A stretch of DNA of 64,000 nt from assembly GCF_022095695.1 (NCBI RefSeq), contig NZ_JAIFZM010000014.1, positions 30,577 through 94,576 on the forward strand. Reading direction: 5' to 3'. The translations under genes and the position numbers were made by a program. Positions 36,912-46,121 of the stretch are shown here, piece after piece (position 1 is the stretch's first letter; each line of letters opens with the position of its first letter). This DNA is from Oceanobacillus jordanicus (lineage in GTDB: Bacteria > Bacillota > Bacilli > Bacillales > Amphibacillaceae). The notes below the pieces were generated by a model, which worked only from the letters and a program-made list of their open reading frames with translations, did not search any database and was not told where the DNA came from.

Positions 36912-38021
36912 TTGAGAAAAATGATAAAGGATTCAAACGCACCTGATTATATACTGATTGCTGTGGTACTTGGTTTATTAACAGCTGGAATTGTTATGGT
37001 GTATAGTTCTTCGTACGTATGGGCAGATTATAAGTTTGATGACTCTATGTATTACTTAAAAAGACAGTTATTATTTGCTGGTGCTGGTATCGTTGCAATG
37101 ATCGTCACGACACTTGTACCTTATGGAACTTGGAAAAAGTATGCCAAAATCATACTTATCACATGTTTTGTTCTTTTGTTACTCGTTCTAATCCCTGGGG
37201 TAGGAATGGTAAGAGGAGGAGCGCAAAGTTGGATCGGTGTTGGAGCATTTAGCATCCAGCCATCTGAGTTTATGAAATTAGGATTAATTATATTTCTGGC
37301 AGCCTATCTCGCATCAAACCAAAAATACATTACCTCATTTAAAAAAGGCTTTTTTCCTTCTATCATGCTTATTTTTACGGCATTTGGACTTATCATGCTG
37401 CAGCCTGATCTTGGGACAGGAATGGTGCTAGTGCTCACGTGTATGGTGATGGTTTTTGTGGCAGGGGCAAGGCTTTGGCATTTTTTCGGACTAGCTGGGC
37501 TTGGTGTGTTAGGGTTTGTCGCATTGATTGCATCTGCTCCGTATCGAATTAGTAGAATAACCGCTTTCTTGAATCCCTGGGAAGATCCTTTAGGTGATGG
37601 CTTTCAGATTATACAGTCTTTATATGCTATTGGCCCAGGAGGTTTAATGGGGTTAGGTTTGGGGGAAAGTCTTCAGAAGTACTTTTATCTACCAGAACCG
37701 CAAACCGACTTTATTTTTGCAATACTAGGAGAGGAATTAGGTTTTATTGGCGGAAGTGCCGTCATTGGTTTGTTTCTCCTATTGCTTTGGCGAGGTATTA
37801 AAATAGCACTTGATGCACCAGATGCATTTGCCCGCTTCTTAGCACTTGGTATTATTTCTATGCTTGCCATTCAGGCAATGATTAATATTAGTGTGGTAAT
37901 TGGTTTAATTCCTGTTACAGGAATCACGCTACCTTTCCTTAGCTATGGTGGTTCTTCCTTAACTTTAACCTTATGCTCGGTTGGAGTACTATTGAATATT
38001 AGTAGATATTCAAAAATCTAA
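36912..38021 (+). CDS. spoVE: Stage V sporulation protein E (SEDS glycosyltransferase SpoVE)
   Basis: SpoVE is the SEDS-family peptidoglycan polymerase for spore cortex, partner of SpoVD. It has about ten membrane helices. Family motifs include VYSSSYVWADYKFDDS, SWIGVGAFSIQPSEFMKLG, PYRISRITAFLNPWEDPLG and TGITLPFLSYGGSS. The close match to SpoVE, rather than FtsW, and its place after murD support the assignment. TTG 36912 was chosen because the Shine-Dalgarno ends about 7 nt before it; TTG 36909 and ATG 36921 are alternatives. In this genome murG and murB do not follow. Confidence 0.93.
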   Translation: MRKMIKDSNAPDYILIAVVLGLLTAGIVMVYSSSYVWADYKFDDSMYYLKRQLLFAGAGIVAMIVTTLVPYGTWKKYAKIILITCFVLLLLVLIPGVGMVRGGAQSWIGVGAFSIQPSEFMKLGLIIFLAAYLASNQKYITSFKKGFFPSIMLIFTAFGLIMLQPDLGTGMVLVLTCMVMVFVAGARLWHFFGLAGLGVLGFVALIASAPYRISRITAFLNPWEDPLGDGFQIIQSLYAIGPGGLMGLGLGESLQKYFYLPEPQTDFIFAILGEELGFIGGSAVIGLFLLLLWRGIKIALDAPDAFARFLALGIISMLAIQAMINISVVIGLIPVTGITLPFLSYGGSSLTLTLCSVGVLLNISRYSKI

Positions 38022-38204
38022 GTTAGTATACAGGGGGATTTAAAACTGGTAAAAATTAATAGGTGATTAATCTTAAAAACTTGATAAACTATGATTGTAT
38101 ACTACATTTCCATAAGGAACTTGTGATATAATTCATGTAACAGGAAACATTGGCTATTTCTAGTCGAAACTCTTTGTTAATTTTTTATAAAGGAAGAAAT
38201 GGAG

Positions 38205-39002
38205 ATGAGCCAAAAGAAGATTGTTTCAATCGAGGATCGAATCCCAAAACTGAAACAGGCAAGAAAAAAGAAAGCGAATCGTCGTTTAGTATTCTACCTT
38301 TCTATTTTTTTCTTATTAATTTCAATTATTGCTTATTTACAATCACCTTTGAGTGATGTAAAAACAATAACGATTAAAGGTAATACATTTTTATCCGATA
38401 ATGAAATAGAGGAATTAAGTGGTCTCACAACAAATACGAATATCTGGAGCCTTAACAAAAAAGAAATTCGCGCAGAAATAGCAGCAAATCCCATTGTTGA
38501 TTCAGTAGAGGTCTCCAGACAGCTCCCGCGAACTGTGGAAATAGAGATAAAAGAATTAAGTCGGGTAGGGTATGCCACCCAAGATAGTAACTACTATCCT
38601 GTGTTAGGAAACGGCACAGTGCTAAAAGATGCTGGTCAAAAACTTTCTAACGGGGACGCACCATTATTGCTCGATTTCAAGGAAGAAGAATATTTACATA
38701 GGATGACAGCAGAGCTTGAGAAGTTACCAACTAGTATTCTGAAATTAATTTCGGAAATTTATTGGGTGCCAACTGACGAGAATAAGAATAAAATTATGCT
38801 CTATATGAATGATGGCTTTATGGTAGATGGTACGATTAGGGACTTCGCGGAAAAAATGAGTGTGTATCCGTCCATTGTTTCCCAGCTTGAAGAGGGAAAC
38901 AAGGGGATTATTCATATTGGAGTTGGAGCTTACTTTGAGGCGTTTACCGATTCTGAGAGTCAAGAGAACTCCGAAGAGGGTAGTGAGGATGCTACAGATT
39001 AA
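38205..39002 (+). CDS. divIB: Cell division protein DivIB (FtsQ)
   Basis: DivIB is a bitopic divisome protein that stabilises FtsL and DivIC. It has a basic cytoplasmic tail (about 1-27), one membrane helix (about 28-45), a FtsQ-type POTRA domain (about 49-118, beginning VKTITIKGNTFLSDNEIEEL) and a C-terminal beta domain. The last 20 residues are acidic. ATG 38205 gives the better spacing from AAAGGAAG; ATG 38199 is too close. The product is 265 aa. Confidence 0.94.
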   Translation: MSQKKIVSIEDRIPKLKQARKKKANRRLVFYLSIFFLLISIIAYLQSPLSDVKTITIKGNTFLSDNEIEELSGLTTNTNIWSLNKKEIRAEIAANPIVDSVEVSRQLPRTVEIEIKELSRVGYATQDSNYYPVLGNGTVLKDAGQKLSNGDAPLLLDFKEEEYLHRMTAELEKLPTSILKLISEIYWVPTDENKNKIMLYMNDGFMVDGTIRDFAEKMSVYPSIVSQLEEGNKGIIHIGVGAYFEAFTDSESQENSEEGSEDATD

Positions 39003-39106
39003 CTTTACTCGATTTATATTTGCAGTCATATAACGAGTCTGGTAAACGAAATATATATAGTAAGTGTCTGGATTTGTTAAAATACAATAAAAAGTAGCAG
39101 AAAAAT

Positions 39107-39133
39107 AAAGGAATCAGCTATTTCTTGTGGAAT
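39107..39133 (+). promoter_or_regulatory. Sigma-H promoter for ftsA-ftsZ
   Basis: AAAGGAATC (39107-39115) matches the sigma-H -35 consensus RNAGGAWWW at 8 of 9 positions. After 11 bp, GTGGAAT (39127-39133) matches RNNGAAT fully. B. subtilis ftsAZ is known to have a sigma-H promoter used to raise FtsZ at sporulation onset, so position and sequence agree. Confidence 0.7.
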
Positions 39134-39256
39134 TACCTATAATATATTTCTTTTTCTAGGATATTACTTTAAAATGATATGTTATCAGATAGAATTATAG
39201 AATACTTAAACAAAACACAAAGATGAAGTTTGCTGAATTTAGGGGGTGCCTTACTT

Positions 39257-40537
39257 TTGAACAACAGTGATATATTAGTTAGCCTTGATATAGGTACTAC
39301 AAAAATCAAAGTAATAATTGGAGAAGTATTAAATGATTCATTAAACATTATAGGAGTAGGGTCTGCAAAGTCTAATGGTATGAAAAAAGGCGCAATAGTA
39401 GACATTGATCAGACAGTTCAATCAATACGCAATGCTGTTGAGCAGGCCGAACGGATGGTTGGGATGCAGATTGACCGTGTAGTCGTGGGGATTAATGGCA
39501 ATCACATTCAGTTACAGCCATGTCACGGTGTTGTTGCAGTGCAAAGTGAAGACAGAGAAATTGGGGATGAGGATATTAACCGTGTAATTGATGGTGCACA
39601 GGTTGTGTCCATTCCACCAGAAAGAGAAATTATTGATGTTATTCCCAAACAGTTTATTGTTGACGGTCTTGATGAAATAACAGACCCAAGGGGAATGATT
39701 GGTGTGCGACTGGAAATGGAAGGTACTATTATTACCTGTTCTAAAACCGTACTCCACAATATTTTAAAATGTGTAGAACGGGCTAATCTGCAAGTAGCGG
39801 ATATTTGCCTCCAGCCATTAGCTGCTGGAACTGTCGCCTTATCAAAAGATGAAAAGAATATGGGTGTTGCGCTTATTAACATTGGCGGCGGATGTTCTAC
39901 CGTATCTGTATTCGAAAATGATCATCTTGCAGCAACGAGTGTCATTCCCTTGGGAGGAGATAATATTACGAAAGATCTCTCCATTGGGATGCGGACAACT
40001 TCCGAGGAAGCGGAGGACGTAAAGCGTAATTATGGACATGCTTTTTATAATAATGCCCAGGAAGACGAAACGTTTGAGGTATCTGTAATTGGAAGTAATT
40101 CGAAACAAACGTACAACCAGTTGCAAATCTCTGATATGATCGAAGCAAGGCTGGAAGAAATCTATGCCTTTGCGGAACGTGAGATTAGAAAAATGGGATA
40201 TGGCGAATTGCCTGGTGGGTTTGTCTTAACAGGTGGGACAATGGCTATGCCTGGCGTATTAGAGTTGGCACAGGATATGTTCCATACAAGTGTACGAATA
40301 GCTATACCTGATTACATAGGTGTTCGGGAACCGCAATTCACTGCAGGAGTAGGAATCTTGCAATTTGCATACCGAAATGCGAAAATACAGGGAAAAGAGT
40401 TATTTCCTTCTGTTATTGTGCCTGAACAAGATCAAAGGCCAAAAAGAACTAAAAAACAAACTCAATATAATGAACCAAAAGAAAAAAAGAAAAAGGATTC
40501 CAGCATAGCAAACTTGTTTAAGAATTTCTTTGATTAA
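39257..40537 (+). CDS. ftsA: Cell division protein FtsA
   Basis: FtsA is the actin-like ATPase that tethers FtsZ filaments to the membrane. The phosphate-1 motif SLDIGTTKIKVIIGE is at about 8-22. The 1C subdomain and the GGFVLTGGTMAMPG motif near 320 are visible. The C-terminus ends with a basic linker and the membrane-targeting amphipathic segment IANLFKNFFD. TTG 39257 follows AGGGGGTG at 8-9 nt; the longer frame from 39230 is inconsistent with the family. The product is 426 aa. Confidence 0.96.
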   Translation: MNNSDILVSLDIGTTKIKVIIGEVLNDSLNIIGVGSAKSNGMKKGAIVDIDQTVQSIRNAVEQAERMVGMQIDRVVVGINGNHIQLQPCHGVVAVQSEDREIGDEDINRVIDGAQVVSIPPEREIIDVIPKQFIVDGLDEITDPRGMIGVRLEMEGTIITCSKTVLHNILKCVERANLQVADICLQPLAAGTVALSKDEKNMGVALINIGGGCSTVSVFENDHLAATSVIPLGGDNITKDLSIGMRTTSEEAEDVKRNYGHAFYNNAQEDETFEVSVIGSNSKQTYNQLQISDMIEARLEEIYAFAEREIRKMGYGELPGGFVLTGGTMAMPGVLELAQDMFHTSVRIAIPDYIGVREPQFTAGVGILQFAYRNAKIQGKELFPSVIVPEQDQRPKRTKKQTQYNEPKEKKKKDSSIANLFKNFFD

Positions 40538-40668
40538 TGTGCTAGTTTTGTAGAGCATTAATGTTAAATTCGATGATCGCTTCATGAAGACTAGATGAAA
40601 CGAACCCTTACATATAGGGAAAGTGAGCTTCTGGGACGCTTGTAATTTGCATATAGGAGGAACGGAAT

Positions 40669-41811
40669 ATGTTAGAGTTTGATACAAATATGGAAGAGTT
40701 AGCAACAATAAAAGTAATCGGCGTCGGCGGTGGCGGTAACAATGCTGTAAACCGAATGATTGAGCATGGAGTTGAAGGTGTAGAATTTATCGCTGTAAAC
40801 ACTGATGCACAAGCGTTAAATCTATCAAAAGCAGAAGTGAAAATACAGATTGGCGGCAAACTGACACGTGGACTTGGTGCAGGCGCTAACCCGGAAGTAG
40901 GGAAAAAAGCAGCTGAAGAAAGCAAAGAACAGTTAGAGGAAGTGCTACAGGGCGCTGACATGATCTTCGTAACTGCCGGAATGGGTGGCGGTACCGGAAC
41001 AGGAGCTGCACCTGTCATAGCACAAATTGCGAAAGACCTTGGTGCGTTAACTGTCGGTGTTGTAACACGTCCATTTTCTTTTGAAGGGAGAAGACGTTCG
41101 ACTCAGGCAATATCTGGTATCGAAGCACTAAAATCAAGTGTCGATACGCTTATCGTGATTCCAAATGATCGTTTGCTAGAAATAGTTGATAAAAACACAC
41201 CAATGCTTGAAGCCTTCCGAGAGGCGGATAATGTATTACGCCAAGGTGTTCAAGGTATTTCTGATCTAATTGCAAAACCTGGATTGATCAACGTAGACTT
41301 CGCCGATGTAAAGACTATTATGTTTGATAAAGGTTCTGCTCTTATGGGTATTGGCGTAGCTACAGGAGAAACACGTGCTACTGAAGCCGCTAAAAAGGCA
41401 ATCTCTTCACCATTGCTTGAAACTTCAATTGATGGTGCACATGGTATTTTAATGAACATTACTGGTGGAACGAACTTGAGTTTGTATGAGGTGCAAGAAG
41501 CTGCTGATCTAGTTACTTCTGCAGCAGATAATGAGGTTAATGTGATTTTTGGTTCAGTAATTAATGAAGACCTTAAAGATGAAATTGTTGTAACAGTTAT
41601 TGCAACCGGTTTTGATGAGGCTGTCCAAAAAGCAGAAAAGCAACCTAAACAACAAACACAACGTCCAGTAATCAATCACAACCAGCATGCAGCTACGCGT
41701 GCGAACGAGGAAGCACCAACGAGAGAAACCTCACAACCACGAGCTAATAAACAAGAGGATGAAACATTGGATATTCCTACTTTCTTAAGAAATAGAAACC
41801 GTAATCGCTAA
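40669..41811 (+). CDS. ftsZ: Cell division protein FtsZ
   Basis: FtsZ is the tubulin-like GTPase that forms the division ring. The GTP-binding tubulin motif GGGTGTG is at residues 106-112. The T7 catalytic loop, DFADVKTIM, lies near 209. A disordered linker (about 318-365) is followed by the conserved C-terminal peptide [14 protein letters not shown], which binds FtsA and SepF. The product is 380 aa. ATG 40669 follows TAGGAGGAA. A strong terminator ends the cluster. Confidence 0.98.
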   Translation: MLEFDTNMEELATIKVIGVGGGGNNAVNRMIEHGVEGVEFIAVNTDAQALNLSKAEVKIQIGGKLTRGLGAGANPEVGKKAAEESKEQLEEVLQGADMIFVTAGMGGGTGTGAAPVIAQIAKDLGALTVGVVTRPFSFEGRRRSTQAISGIEALKSSVDTLIVIPNDRLLEIVDKNTPMLEAFREADNVLRQGVQGISDLIAKPGLINVDFADVKTIMFDKGSALMGIGVATGETRATEAAKKAISSPLLETSIDGAHGILMNITGGTNLSLYEVQEAADLVTSAADNEVNVIFGSVINEDLKDEIVVTVIATGFDEAVQKAEKQPKQQTQRPVINHNQHAATRANEEAPTRETSQPRANKQEDETLDIPTFLRNRNRNR

Positions 41812-41824
41812 ATTCGATTAACAT

Positions 41825-41867
41825 AAAAAAAGATGAACCCTGTTCCAATCAGGGTTCATCTTTTTTT
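41825..41867 (+). terminator. Terminator of the division cluster after ftsZ
   Basis: AAAAAAAGATGAACCCTG pairs with CAGGGTTCATCTTTTTTT around a 7 nt loop. Confidence 0.93.
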
Positions 41868-42042
41868 ATGGTTCTAAACTAGATAGAATAATAGGATTTA
41901 GATTATTGGCACGTTCACCTCCGCGAGTAGAGAATAGCGAGAGTTTCCTCACTTACTTTTTCATCTGCCTCCTACTAACGTATGTTTGCCTGACATATTC
42001 CTCGATAACTAGTTGAAATTAGCCCCTTTACGCATACAAGAA

Positions 42043-42075
42043 GTGACAGACTTTGCTCTGCTGCTTCGGTATACT
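42043..42075 (+). promoter_or_regulatory. Possible spoIIG promoter with over-long spacer
   Basis: GTGACA (42043-42048) is followed by 21 bp and TATACT (42070-42075), 82 nt before the spoIIGA start. The B. subtilis spoIIG promoter is a sigma-A promoter with a 22 bp spacer that works only with Spo0A. No clear Spo0A box (TTTGTCGAA) was found nearby, so this is tentative. The rest of 41868-42156 shows no gene. Confidence 0.4.
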
Positions 42076-42156
42076 TTCATTACTATCTAAATACTCCTAC
42101 CAACCATGCTTTTATTTACTCTCCAGATGACAGGATATCCGAAAGGAAGAGCTGCT

Positions 42157-43077
42157 TTGATCATTTATTTGGACGCTGTCTGGATGCTAAACTTTTTACT
42201 CGATGCGATGCTACTTCTATTAACTCAAGCTCTAGGCAGAGAAGTAACAAAGAAATGGAGAATCATATGTGGAGCATTTATTGCCTCTCTTCTGGTGCCG
42301 ATTACCTTTTATTTTCCTGAATCTTTTTTTGTGGGAGTGGTTGGAAAGGTGCTGTATTCCATTTTTATTATATGGAGTGCCTTCGGGTTTAAGTCCATTT
42401 ATCGTACGTTGAAATTACTGCTGATTTTCTATTTTTCTACCTTTTCTATAGGGGGTGGGTTACTAGCTGTTCACTTTCTCATTCAAAATCCTGTATCACT
42501 ATCTGGAAGCAGTGTCCTTACCTTTAATGGAGGATTTGGAGACCCTGTCAGCTGGATGTTCGTCGTTGTTGGGTTCCCGATAATATGGTGGTTTACTAAG
42601 AATCGAATGGACAAGCACGCAACGGAAAAGATTCGCTATGATCAACTCTGTATGGTAACTATTCAGTTGAATAACGCTACTTATTCTACACAGGGGTACA
42701 TTGATAGTGGTAATCAATTGACAGATCCAATCACAAAAAAGCCTGTGGTCATCTGTGATGAAAGCTTTCTCAAAAATTGGTTTACAGAAAAAGACTGGCA
42801 GTTATTAAAAGCTTCGTATGAAGGTCTAAATTTTGAACAACTCCCCGGTGATTGGGAACGTTTTATCCAGATTGTGCCATATCAAGGGGTGCAAGGTAAA
42901 AGTGAATTTCTTTTTACAGTAAGGCCGGAAAAGTTAATGGTTTATTACGGTGAACAAAAATTAGTTACGTCAAACGTGTTAATCGGTATTCAGTTTGGGG
43001 AGTTGGTAAAGGATGGAAGTTACCATTGTCTGTTGCAACCACAAATTATAAAACTAGCAGCTATTAGTTCTGCATAA
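42157..43077 (+). CDS. spoIIGA: Sporulation sigma-E processing peptidase SpoIIGA
   Basis: SpoIIGA is the membrane-bound aspartic protease that cleaves the pro-sequence of sigma-E in the mother cell. It has five N-terminal membrane helices (about 1-150) and a cytosolic protease domain. The catalytic aspartate is D183 in GYIDSGNQL, the same position as the B. subtilis active site. TTG 42157 follows AAAGGAAG and gives 306 aa starting [13 protein letters not shown], the family start. A frame from 42106 would add 17 unrelated residues. It forms a two-gene operon with sigE. Confidence 0.95.
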   Translation: MIIYLDAVWMLNFLLDAMLLLLTQALGREVTKKWRIICGAFIASLLVPITFYFPESFFVGVVGKVLYSIFIIWSAFGFKSIYRTLKLLLIFYFSTFSIGGGLLAVHFLIQNPVSLSGSSVLTFNGGFGDPVSWMFVVVGFPIIWWFTKNRMDKHATEKIRYDQLCMVTIQLNNATYSTQGYIDSGNQLTDPITKKPVVICDESFLKNWFTEKDWQLLKASYEGLNFEQLPGDWERFIQIVPYQGVQGKSEFLFTVRPEKLMVYYGEQKLVTSNVLIGIQFGELVKDGSYHCLLQPQIIKLAAISSA

Positions 43078-43093
43078 AAAGGAGAGATTTAGA

Positions 43094-43813
43094 TTGAAAT
43101 CTGTTAAACTTCGTCTTCGTCTGTGGTGGTATAAGCTACTCATTAAATTAGGGATTAAATCGGATGAAATCTATTATATTGGTGGAAGTGAAGCATTGCC
43201 GCCACCCCTTTCCAAACAAGAGGAACAAGAGCTTCTTATTCTACTTCCTAAAGGGGATAAGTCAGCAAGAGCAGTCTTAATAGAGCGTAATCTTCGTCTT
43301 GTTGTGTATATCGCTCGCAAATTTGAAAACACTGGAATTAATATAGAGGACTTAATTAGCATTGGAACAATTGGCCTAATAAAAGCTGTTAATACATTTA
43401 ACCCTGAAAAACAAATCAAATTAGCTACGTATGCTTCCAGGTGTATTGAAAATGAAATACTAATGTATCTTAGAAGAAATAATAAGCTTAAATCGGAAAT
43501 ATCCTTCGATGAGCCGCTCAACATTGATTGGGATGGAAATGAGCTTCTTTTATCAGACGTTTTAGGAACAGATGATGATATTATTACCAAAAATCTAGAA
43601 TCCAATGTAGATAAGAGCCTTCTAAAAAGTGCTCTTTCACAATTAAATGATCGAGAAAAGCAAATTATGGAATTGCGTTTCGGCCTAATTGGTCAGGAAG
43701 AAAAAACGCAAAAGGATGTAGCTGATATGTTAGGAATTTCACAGTCTTATATTTCAAGACTGGAGAAAAAAATAATTCGTCGATTAAAAAAAGAATTTAA
43801 TAAAATGGTCTAG
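43094..43813 (+). CDS. sigE: RNA polymerase sporulation sigma factor sigma-E (pro-form)
   Basis: Sigma-E drives early mother-cell transcription. The 239 aa product begins with an amphipathic pro-sequence ([19 protein letters not shown]), and the SDEIYY segment where SpoIIGA cuts near Y27 is conserved. Regions 2 ([17 protein letters not shown]) and 4 ([20 protein letters not shown]) are intact, so this is a full sigma-70 family protein. Start is TTG 43094, with AAAAGGAGAG upstream, 16 nt after spoIIGA. Confidence 0.98.
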   Translation: MKSVKLRLRLWWYKLLIKLGIKSDEIYYIGGSEALPPPLSKQEEQELLILLPKGDKSARAVLIERNLRLVVYIARKFENTGINIEDLISIGTIGLIKAVNTFNPEKQIKLATYASRCIENEILMYLRRNNKLKSEISFDEPLNIDWDGNELLLSDVLGTDDDIITKNLESNVDKSLLKSALSQLNDREKQIMELRFGLIGQEEKTQKDVADMLGISQSYISRLEKKIIRRLKKEFNKMV

Positions 43814-43869
43814 CCTTATCACTCTAAGATTTAAGAGCATTTTACACCATGCATGTCACTGACCGTACT

Positions 43870-43899
43870 GCATAAAAAGCTTTCCAGGTGGAGAAACTG
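43870..43899 (+). promoter_or_regulatory. Sigma-F (or sigma-G) promoter for sigG
   Basis: GCATA (43870-43874), 15 bp, GGAGAAACTG (43890-43899). The -10 fits the sigma-F consensus GGNNANAHTR at every fixed position, and the -35 fits GYATA. In B. subtilis sigG (spoIIIG) is first transcribed by sigma-F and then by sigma-G, which recognise nearly the same sequence. Confidence 0.8.
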
Positions 43900-43938
43900 T
43901 CCTTGAACAGCATCGCCATCTGGGAGGGTTGAACTAAA

Positions 43939-44721
43939 GTGACTAGACATAAAGTTGAAATATGTGGTGTTGATACATCGAAATTGCCCGTACTAAAAAA
44001 CGATGAAATGCGTAAATTATTTGTTAGAATGCAGCAAGAAGATGACATTTCTGCGAGAGAACAATTGGTAAATGGGAATTTACGACTTGTTTTAAGTGTT
44101 ATTCAGCGGTTTAATAATCGCGGTGAATTTGTCGATGATTTGTTTCAGGTCGGCTGCATTGGCTTAATGAAATCCATTGATAACTTTGATTTATCACATA
44201 ATGTAAGATTTTCGACGTATGCTGTGCCAATGATCATTGGAGAAATTAGGAGGTATCTCAGGGATAATAATCCAATCAGGGTATCCAGATCTTTACGAGA
44301 TATTGCATACAAAGCACTACAGGTTAGAGAAAAATTAATTAATAAAACATCTAAAGAACCAACACCTATGGAGATAGCGGAAGAGATGGGTGTTCCTCAT
44401 TCTGATATCGTATTCGCCATGGATGCTATTCAAGACCCTGTATCTCTATTTGAGCCAATTTATAATGACGGTGGGGATCCAATATTTGTGATGGATCAAA
44501 TTAGTGACGAAAAGGACAAAGATTCAACGTGGCTTGATAAACTGTCATTAAAAGAAGGTATGCATCAGCTTAATGCACGGGAAAAAATGATATTGAATAA
44601 GCGCTTTTTCCAAGGAAAAACACAAATGGAAGTTGCAGATGAAATTGGTATTTCGCAGGCGCAAGTATCTCGGCTCGAGAAAGCAGCCATTAAACAAATG
44701 AATAAACAGATGTTTGAATAA
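43939..44721 (+). CDS. sigG: RNA polymerase sporulation sigma factor sigma-G
   Basis: Sigma-G drives late forespore transcription, including spore-protein and germination genes. The 260 aa protein starts TRHKVEICGVDTSKLPVL, characteristic of SigG. It contains region 2 (NLRLVLSVIQRFNNRGE), region 3, and region 4 with a helix-turn-helix ending SQAQVSRLEKAAIKQM. Start is GTG 43939, with GGGAGGG 10 nt upstream. A sigma-F-type promoter lies 40 nt before the start, so forespore-specific transcription separate from spoIIGA-sigE is expected. Confidence 0.98.
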   Translation: MTRHKVEICGVDTSKLPVLKNDEMRKLFVRMQQEDDISAREQLVNGNLRLVLSVIQRFNNRGEFVDDLFQVGCIGLMKSIDNFDLSHNVRFSTYAVPMIIGEIRRYLRDNNPIRVSRSLRDIAYKALQVREKLINKTSKEPTPMEIAEEMGVPHSDIVFAMDAIQDPVSLFEPIYNDGGDPIFVMDQISDEKDKDSTWLDKLSLKEGMHQLNAREKMILNKRFFQGKTQMEVADEIGISQAQVSRLEKAAIKQMNKQMFE

Positions 44722-44753
44722 AGAAATATGGTTGGATTATGAGCTCAACTGAA

Positions 44754-44803
44754 GATCCGAACTATGCTAAAGCCTAAAACTTTAGTATATGTTCGGATTT
44801 TTT
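44754..44803 (+). terminator. Terminator after sigG
   Basis: ATCCGAACTATGCTAAAG pairs imperfectly with CTTTAGTATATGTTCGGAT and is followed by a T run. Confidence 0.88.
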
Positions 44804-44952
44804 ATGGTTATAAAATCTCATCTTAAAAAGTGCATGTAATCCCATACCAATCTTACATTCATTGTCTTCTATTTTTAATTCTCTATTATTGCAATTTACA
44901 TGAAAATGTTTAGATGTATTGCATATATTTAAAGTAATTGGGGGGATTGAAA

Positions 44953-45234
44953 ATGATGAAGTTATCAGAGTTGCAGGTAAAAGAAGTTATTATTGTTGAC
45001 GATGGTAAGAGACTTGGACATATAACAGATCTTGAAATTGATACGGATAGAGGTAAGATTGTAGCGATTGTGCTGACGATTAAAGATAAAAAGAGTGGTT
45101 TTTTTGGGAAAGCAGATGAGTTGGTTATCCATTGGGAACAAATTGTAAGGATCGGCTCTGACGTGATTTTGGTGAAAAACGTTGGAGAACCTAAACTCTA
45201 TTCAGGGCATTTTATTACAGGCCATAACGGTTGA
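44953..45234 (+). CDS. ylmC: YlmC/YmxH family PRC-barrel protein
   Basis: A 93-residue PRC-barrel protein of the YlmC/YmxH sporulation-associated family, function unknown. The conserved N-terminus KLSELQVKEVIIVDDGKRLG is followed by DLEIDTDRGKIVAIV. ATG 44953 is 7 nt after GGGGGAT; ATG 44956 is a near-equivalent alternative and an upstream frame to 44938 is not supported. It lies between sigG and the ylmD-H cluster. Confidence 0.9.
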   Translation: MMKLSELQVKEVIIVDDGKRLGHITDLEIDTDRGKIVAIVLTIKDKKSGFFGKADELVIHWEQIVRIGSDVILVKNVGEPKLYSGHFITGHNG

Positions 45235-45284
45235 AACCGATTTAAATGTGGTAAAATGGTTCAAGAACATGGGGAGGTTAAGAC

Positions 45285-46094
45285 ATGAGTGAACCATTTA
45301 TCACAAAACATAGGTCCTATTTACGTATTGAAAAATGGGAAAAGCTGTCACCGTCATTGACAGTTGGGTTTTCAACAAAAATAGGAGGGGTTAGTAAACC
45401 GCCTTTTCAACATTTAAATATGGGTTTACACGTTCAGGATGACTACCAAGATGTTATAGAAAATAGAGAAAAACTAGCAGAGGAGCTTTCTTTTCCCTTT
45501 TCAAGCTGGGTAGTGGGAGAACAAGTCCATGATATAAACATTAAAACAGTCACAAAACAGGATGCTGGAAGTGGTGCAAGTAATTATGACACCTCTATCT
45601 CCAATATAGATGGGATGGTGACAAGAGAGAAGGGGGTACTGTGTTCTGCCTTTTTTGCAGATTGTGTCCCATTGTTTTTCTTTGATCCCAAACAGAATAT
45701 TATAGGGGTTGCTCATGCCGGGTGGAGAGGATCTGTACATGGGATTGGTCAACAAATGGTCGAAAGGTTTTGTAGTCTTGGCTCGAATCCTTCCGATTTG
45801 CAAGCTGTAATCGGTCCATGTATCTCCAAAAAGCATTATGAAGTGGACGAGCAGGTGATAACCCATATACCGAAGCCATTCCATTCGAATAGTGTAACTG
45901 TAAAACAAAATGGTCGCTTTAACCTTGATTTAAAACAACTAAATAAGGATATTCTTTTACAATCTGGGGTATTACGTAATAATATAGGTGTAACAAATTA
46001 CTGCACCTATGAGGACAGCGAGCTGTTTTTCTCTCATCGGAGGGATAATGGGAAAACGGGGAGAATGCTTGGTTTTATTGGTTTTTCTGATTAG
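45285..46094 (+). CDS. ylmD: PgeF/YfiH laccase-domain protein (YlmD)
   Basis: A member of the YfiH/PgeF 'multicopper polyphenol oxidase' family. The E. coli member edits peptidoglycan precursors by removing L-Ser wrongly added to UDP-MurNAc; others show purine nucleoside activity. The metal-binding residues appear in ADCVPLFFFDP (Cys), AHAGWRGSVHGI (His) and IGPCISKKHYEV. The 269 aa length is normal. GGGGAGGT precedes ATG 45285. It is first of the tight ylmD-E-F-G-H run beside the division genes. Confidence 0.93.
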   Translation: MSEPFITKHRSYLRIEKWEKLSPSLTVGFSTKIGGVSKPPFQHLNMGLHVQDDYQDVIENREKLAEELSFPFSSWVVGEQVHDINIKTVTKQDAGSGASNYDTSISNIDGMVTREKGVLCSAFFADCVPLFFFDPKQNIIGVAHAGWRGSVHGIGQQMVERFCSLGSNPSDLQAVIGPCISKKHYEVDEQVITHIPKPFHSNSVTVKQNGRFNLDLKQLNKDILLQSGVLRNNIGVTNYCTYEDSELFFSHRRDNGKTGRMLGFIGFSD

Positions 46095-46121
46095 CTCAGG
46101 CGAAGGAGGAGAAGGGTTAGC

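Noticed and set aside
39230..39256. Extended FtsA N-terminus MLNLGGALL
   Set aside because: It overlaps the AGGGGGTG ribosome-binding site; TTG 39257 gives the expected FtsA N-terminus.
41890..41960. Antisense Shine-Dalgarno-like GGAGGTGAACGTG on the minus strand after ftsZ
   Set aside because: The frame it opens stops after four codons, so there is no gene.
45231..45257. TTGAAA...TAAAAT before ylmD as a promoter
   Set aside because: The spacer is only 15 bp and the -35 overlaps the end of ylmC, so support is too weak.
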